Below, one piece after another: positions 58,947 through 64,000 of a stretch of DNA of 64,000 bases. The notes below the pieces were generated by a model, which ran no database searches, was not told where the DNA came from, and was given only the letters and a program-made list of their open reading frames with translations. Every line of letters starts with the position of its first letter. The first letter of the stretch is position 1. Position numbers and translations under genes: made by a program. The DNA is from Gambelia wislizenii (Eukaryota > Chordata > Lepidosauria > Squamata > Crotaphytidae): assembly GCA_030847615.1 (NCBI GenBank), contig JAUMIR010000005.1:215620645-215684644 (forward strand), written 5' to 3'.

Positions 58947-58989
58947 AAAGAAACTGCAGCCTAAGCTTTTCATCCAGAGAGAAGACTAA

Positions 58990-59293
58990 GGACTTTATCA
59001 GATGTGGGGAAACGTGGCACAAAAACACGTCCCAAATTGTGTCATAAGGATTGGACAAGAACACAAAGGATGACGTTATCAGATGCCCGTGTCCTCAGCC
59101 ATTCCCACTGTGTGGAGCAAGTGTGAATAAGACGTCACTTTTTTATTGATGGGCTAAGCCACCAATAAAAAGTGATGCCTTATTCACGCCAGCACTATGA
59201 CCCCAGAACGGCTGAATGTCACCTGATAATTTTGCCTGTTCATGTTCTCATTGCATCCTTATGATGCATTTTTTCAAGTGTCTGATAAAGTCC
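58990..59293. mobile_element. Harbinger-like foldback, TAA duplication
   Basis: The 304-bp element starts GGACTTTATCAGATG and ends CTGATAAAGTCC, flanked by TAA (58987-58989, 59294-59296). The arms pair to a centre of CACTTTTTTATTGATGG and its partner CCACCAATAAAAAGTG. Confidence 0.9.
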
Positions 59294-59621
59294 TAAGTAT
59301 TATTAGTGTAAGCCAAAGAAACAAATGGATTTGTAAAATCGAACAAACACCTAAGTACATAGAAAGCTGACTAGACAGAGGGATAATACAGCTGTTATTG
59401 GCATGGTACAGGAGAAGAGGCCAAGTTGTATTCATGTGACTGGTAGGCATAATTCTACTCTGACAATGGTTACTAGACTCTCTTCTCTTTGCAAGGCAAG
59501 GGGGAGGAATCTCAGGATGAGAGCACTGCCTGGAAAAGTATATGTGTATACTTCATTTGTTAAACTGTGGGTTTTTTTAATCTGACGGACACACTCTGTG
59601 TAATTGTTGTTGATAGTTAAT

Positions 59622-59738
59622 CTCTGGCTTTTCTTCACAAATGAAGATTCAGGAAGGATGCATCCTGCGCTTTCTGCAAGCGTGCTAATGACTGAAAAGG
59701 CCAATCCAAGATAAACATGTACGGTTGCAGAAAGCACA
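59622..59738 (-). mobile_element. 3' end of the unidentified non-LTR element
   Basis: Read on the minus strand this is the third copy of the 3' end seen at 6642-7246 and 24203-24296. It has FCNRTCLSWIGLFSH and then HACRK text and the terminal CTTCATTTGTGAAG stem-loop followed by AAAAGCCAGAGA. The three copies support a defined 3' end. Confidence 0.78.
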
Positions 59739-59769
59739 GATACTTAATAACATTGTGCTTAATGACATC

Positions 59770-60178
59770 ACCAGGGATTGCCTTCTGTGACATCACAAGA
59801 AGTTTGTTGAGGACTCAGGAAAGAGCCTTCTCTGTGGAACTCCTTTCTGTGGGAAGTCCGGTTGGCCCTCTCCCTGCTGTCTTTCCACTAGCAGATGAAG
59901 ACATTTTTGTCTAGACAGGCCTTTGCATTTTAATGATGGAACGGTTGTGTGTGTTTGCAAAGTAGTGTGCTGCATTTTTTATTTTTTACTGGAAATTGTT
60001 TTAAAATATGTTTTAGTGTTTTTAATTATTTTAACCATATTTTAAATAATATGGCTTTTTAATTTTTTTTTAACTTTTGTAAATTAATGTTTTAGCTTAA
60101 TCTTTCTTTACATTGTTGTAAGCTGCCTTGAATCCCATCTTGGGAGAAAGGCAGGATATAAATTCAATTAAATAAATA
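59770..60178 (+). mobile_element. L2 LINE 3' end
   Basis: GAGCCTTCTCTGTGGAACTC begins a decayed ORF2 C-terminus. The 3' UTR ends AAGCTGCCTTGAATCCCATC, GGAGAAAGGCAGGATATAAA and an AAATAAATAAG tail. Confidence 0.85.
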
Positions 60179-60986
60179 AGTTGTCTCCAGGTTTCAGATT
60201 TTGTCCTTGAAGTCTCAGGGCCTGGAATAGTCCTGATCTAGAAACCTTTCTGCCAACTCATCATGAAAGGGGCATATTAAGTATTGCTGGGATGGCAAAT
60301 ATGAAATGCACAGGGGTGGGGGAGGGTCTTTACTGAACTATTAGTAACAACAAAAAAATCAAAATACAGTTTATTCTCATATATTCCTATCCTCTGTCAC
60401 CTCCAGTGCTATGGACGTGCCACACATTAGGCACTTGGCCACAGCTATCTTGGCAGAACACAGATTTATCCAAGAGGATAACACACTTGCTTCCACATGT
60501 TACAGAAGAAAATTACAGTATATTATTTTCTGCAGAAACTGGTTTTTTAAAAAAAAACACAGCCATCTTAATAATAACTTCCTATATATTTTATATTTCA
60601 CAGCTGCTAACAGCAACTAATCTACTCTTCCTACAAATAAAGCAATGCAATTCCACCTTGTTACCTAGCAACGCAGTATGTCATTGCTACACTGAAAAAT
60701 CAACTTGGTTTTATGTCAAGAGAACATTCATAAAGAATGCCGAATAATCCAGTGAAATGTGCAGACTTGCTTTTTAAATGAAAATACGTCTGACAAATGT
60801 TTTTAATATAGCCTGTGCATAATACTTACATACTTCTGGGGCCTTCATAATTTGGACTATCAAGCCAGGCAGCAAGCTTATCTTTAGATAAAAATGCTAT
60901 GTTCTTTCTCCCAAGAAAGGAGAGCTATAATATGTTTTGAGGTCTCTCTAATACTAGCTTCCTAGTAATACAGAATACAATCAGAA
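60179..60986. other. Intronic sequence, unclassified
   Basis: No exon or element was recognised. Confidence 0.4.
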
Positions 60987-60988
60987 TA

Positions 60989-61239
60989 CAGTAGGACCCT
61001 TGTATCCACTGATTCATTATCCACTGATTCAATTATCCCCGGACACAAAACAGCACATCTACCATAGAGTCTTCCTAGAAAATGTGTCCTCTCTAGCCAT
61101 TTTCTAGGTCCTCCAAGGCAACTCTATGATATTTTAAACTGGAAGTCGCATTATTTTCAATGGTGTTCACAATTATCCATGGTTTTCAGTATCCATGGCC
61201 CCCCAGAACCAATCCCCAGTGGATAAGGGGGTCCTACTG
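60989..61239. mobile_element. Tigger-like MITE, free-standing copy
   Basis: CAGTAGGACCC and GGGGGTCCTACTG are inverted and flanked by TA on both sides (60987-60988, 61240-61241). The 251-bp body is closely similar to those nested in the composite hAT copies. Confidence 0.9.
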
Positions 61240-61241
61240 TA

Positions 61242-62483
61242 GTTTAAAGATCAATGATTCACAACAACCTTTTTTTCACCTGCCAGCCCTGAAAAAAATA
61301 AGGAAGTAAAAAGAAATTCTTAACCAAAGAATGGTGATGTACCAAGTCACTCTGCAGGTATTTTTTTTTTTTAAGAATGAGGTTAATTTACCTGCAGACT
61401 TTCATTAGTAAACACTGTGTCAGAAACATTCCAGAAACAACACAATTATAATGTTTTAGAAATTGTGATATAATGTACTTGCATATGAAATGCTGGAGGA
61501 ATACAAAGGCATTTGGAAGACTAACAGCAAAAAGAGTGCACAGATCTATAGGTAAAAAGTTGGCATTGCTTTCTAAAACCCACTGTGTATTTATGTCTTA
61601 CTACCTACTAGCTCACTGCCTAGAACACTGGTTGCTACTGTATATGCTCTCAGTTAACAGTAATAGTATGAAGAATACTTGGATAGTTTCAGAATGCACA
61701 TCAAATGCTTTTAATGTTTCTATGTATCATAAATAATCTGGGAATTATTTGGTTTTATTCAACACTGTTCAGAAAATGTGCACAATGTATCATGGCCTCC
61801 AGCTATGTTAATCAAAAGGAAATAAAAGTAGGTTTAAGGACTGGCCAAAGGGGAACAAAGTCTTTTTTGAGCAACACTTCAAACACATATCTCAGGCCAA
61901 GCAACATATGAAGCAACATAAAATATGTAAAAGACATCATAGAGTTTCACATGTTCTCCCCCTCCCTCTGCATTTCTTTTTATCATCTATGGTTTTACAC
62001 AGACACAATATAAGATCCACAGGGAAGGTCAAATCTGGAATATGTTAATTTGTGTGACAAACATAGTATACATGAAAGGTACATCTACTTCTTCCCCACT
62101 GGAATTACAATACAAGCAAATAAAAGCAAACAAAAATTTAAGACCAGAATAAAAACTACTAGAGGAGTGTTTACTGTAGTTAAGCCTGTCTACTGTACTG
62201 TGTCTATAATGACCTTGACCAGAAATAGAATTTGTAGCTCTTATTGAAACAGATACATGAAGCACATTTAGGGAGTTGTGTAAACAGTCCAATAAAATTT
62301 GGCTAATTCCTATGAATTTATTCTTGTTATGCCTCTACTTTCTGAGGTGTGAAAAGAAAAATGGTCCCACGTGCCAAGGTAACAGATTGTATAAAGCATA
62401 CTTTTTACGGTACTACAGTAGTTTGATTTACATGATCACAATGACATGAGTGTGAACTGAATACACCCAGACTAAGGTTCGCT
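61242..62483. other. Intronic sequence, unclassified
   Basis: A T-run lies near 61362. No exon or element was recognised. Confidence 0.4.
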
Positions 62484-62585
62484 CTTATGTGAATCATACT
62501 GAGAATCGCTATGGGCTGAAAACCTATTATCTATAAAAATAATAGGTTTTCAGCTCATGGTGATCCTCAGTATGATTCACATAAG
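62484..62585. repeat. 102-bp near-perfect hairpin
   Basis: CTTATGTGAATCATACTGAG and GGGCTGAAAACCTATTAT on the left pair with ATAATAGGTTTTCAGCTCAT and CTCAGTATGATTCACATAAG on the right, leaving a loop of about 8 nt. It is probably a very short MITE, as no coding or RNA-gene signals are seen. Confidence 0.85.
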
Positions 62586-62875
62586 AATACAGTAATTAAA
62601 ATGACATCCTAAGTAAACAATACAGTTATGAGTAAATATCATTCATTCATTCATTTTATACCTTCCCTGTTTCTCAATATGGGATCAAAGGTGGCTCACT
62701 GCATAGATTAAAATGAAGCACAGCTAAAACACAATGATTACAATTGAAAAATTAAAAATAAGCAAACTTGACTCTTAAAAACAGCACTAACTGGAAAGAG
62801 AATAAAAGTACAACACACAACTCCCATTAAAAGAATCTCATGCAACCACCAGTTAATTGCCAAAAGCCAGTCTAA

Positions 62876-63410
62876 GGACTTTATCAGACACTCCAAATAC
62901 GGCATCATATGACACCACATAACCGCGAAAGGGCAGATGACATCGCCCTTTTGGGGTTAAAAACAGCCCCAAACCTGTACCTTTTAATTGATGGTTTAAG
63001 CCGTCAATAGATCCTTCTGCCGCTTTTGTGCCAGCATTGCCAATATGCAAAACCTTGGGCCATTTGACTCTTGTACTTTCCCTGACAACGGCCGGTCCGG
63101 CGTGAACACTTCTGGATGAGATTGGGACATCCAGGTAAGTTTTGCTATTTTTATGACCCTCCCTGGGTTACTTGGGACTTTTAAAGTGTGCATGTGTGCG
63201 CTTTTATAAACTTTAAATGTTTTGTTTTTAACTTTGAATTTCCCACACAATGAAGTCTCGCAGGATTTTGAGCAAGGAAGTGAACGGGGCTCCATTCACT
63301 TCCTCTTTATTGCTGGAGCTGCCTTTGCTGGGAAAGGTGGTAAGTGTAGGGGGAGCATTCCTTTGCTGGTAAAAAAAAGGGGGGTTTTAAGGACAGCACC
63401 TGATAAAGTC
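62876..63410. mobile_element. Harbinger-like element, TAA duplication
   Basis: It starts GGACTTTATCAGAC and ends CTGATAAAGTC (last base lost), flanked by TAA (62873-62875, 63411-63413). The 535-bp body shares the CTTTTAATTGATGG centre with 58990-59293. Confidence 0.85.
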
Positions 63411-63413
63411 TAA

Positions 63414-64000
63414 AACAAAAAGATCTGGAGAACAGAAATGGGGCCAGTCTAGCCATTTACTGGTGTCTATCACTACTTCCTGTAGAAGCAAAATCCACCA
63501 GTGGGAAAGAGTTTTGCAGTCTGGAAGCAGCAACTGCTACAGGATTATGGGAGTTAGCAGTCCAAAACTTTGGAAAGCCACAGTTGCCAATCCACTGTAA
63601 AGTATGCTATAGCACTTACTTGCCTGAGCACAGTGATGCAGTATTTTACTTTCTTCTCTACCACCAAATATCATCAGCCCCAGTGAGTAGAAACCTCTCG
63701 TTTCTTTAGACACTCAACATCCTGTGCTACTTGATTTTGGTGAGTTTCCAAACAAGGAATTCCACTCCACACTGTGCAATTCCATTCCCTCATCCATGGA
63801 AGTTTATAGGAAGCTCAGACAATGTTAACTTGCAGCCTTCTGAGTTTTACTGTTCTTAGTTTTTTCCATCTTTTACCAGAGGAACTTCATTAAGGGAAAG
63901 GTGGAATACCTGCACAATGCCTTTTCACTGTGAACAATAGGAGCCTTCTGTTTGGTAGTTACCCTGAAGTAGAGAAACAATTACCTTTTTGAACACTCAC
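63414..64000. other. Right-hand end of the window, unclassified
   Basis: A relic of a foldback (ATTATGGGAGTTAGCAGTCC) lies near 63543. A minus-strand donor-like site near 63606 has no convincing exon behind it. Confidence 0.4.

Noticed and set aside
63600..63720. Minus-strand exon ending at a GTAAGTG donor near 63606
   Set aside because: No acceptor with an open in-phase frame matching ANKS1B could be found.

Overview
This is a vertebrate nuclear window, most likely from a squamate reptile (lizard or snake). The evidence is many tRNA-derived SINEs with a BovB-like tail (the Sauria SINE type), CR1 and L2 LINE 3' ends, several L1-clade insertions, a DIRS-like RNase H fragment, and dense hAT, PIF/Harbinger-like and pogo/Tigger-like DNA transposons. 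No bacterial gene architecture, tRNA, rRNA or CRISPR array is visible.

The only host gene I can support is ANKS1B (AIDA-1) on the minus strand. Two in-phase exons are visible: 15615-15722 (end of the second SAM domain) and 11090-11269 (linker between SAM2 and the PTB domain). Both have canonical splice sites. The 4.3 kb between them is intron. The sequence outside them looks like flanking intron of a very large gene; no further exon was recognised, so the upstream SAM exons and downstream PTB exons probably lie outside the window or escaped notice.

Layout. 1-11 kb: microsatellites, three consecutive hairpins carrying CCAAT boxes, a decayed DIRS-like RNase H fragment, a hAT element with a perfect 8-bp target-site duplication (TSD), and a Tigger-like element split by an unidentified non-LTR retroelement. 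11-16 kb: the two ANKS1B exons and a Sauria SINE split by a Harbinger-like foldback. 16-24 kb: a truncated L1 with a 19-bp TSD, two Harbinger-like elements, a solo LTR, and a satellite of exact 85-bp self-complementary units. 24-33 kb: an L1-rich block. It includes a 5.06 kb minus-strand L1 bounded by a 15-16 bp TSD; its RT region is missing and ORF1 and ORF2 are separated by about 3 kb that contains a SOX1 5'-coding fragment. 33-45 kb: foldbacks, SINEs and a long C-rich minisatellite. 45-53 kb: two copies of one composite hAT element that share the same nested CR1 and Tigger-like insertions. 54-64 kb: a cluster of Harbinger-like foldbacks, two L2 3' ends and another Tigger-like copy.

There is no operon-like cooperation between genes. 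The story is one neuronal scaffold gene whose introns have been filled by successive, datable, nested transposon insertions. Many insertions are proven by their target-site duplications, which I read directly from the sequence. Family names are from recognition, not from a database search.
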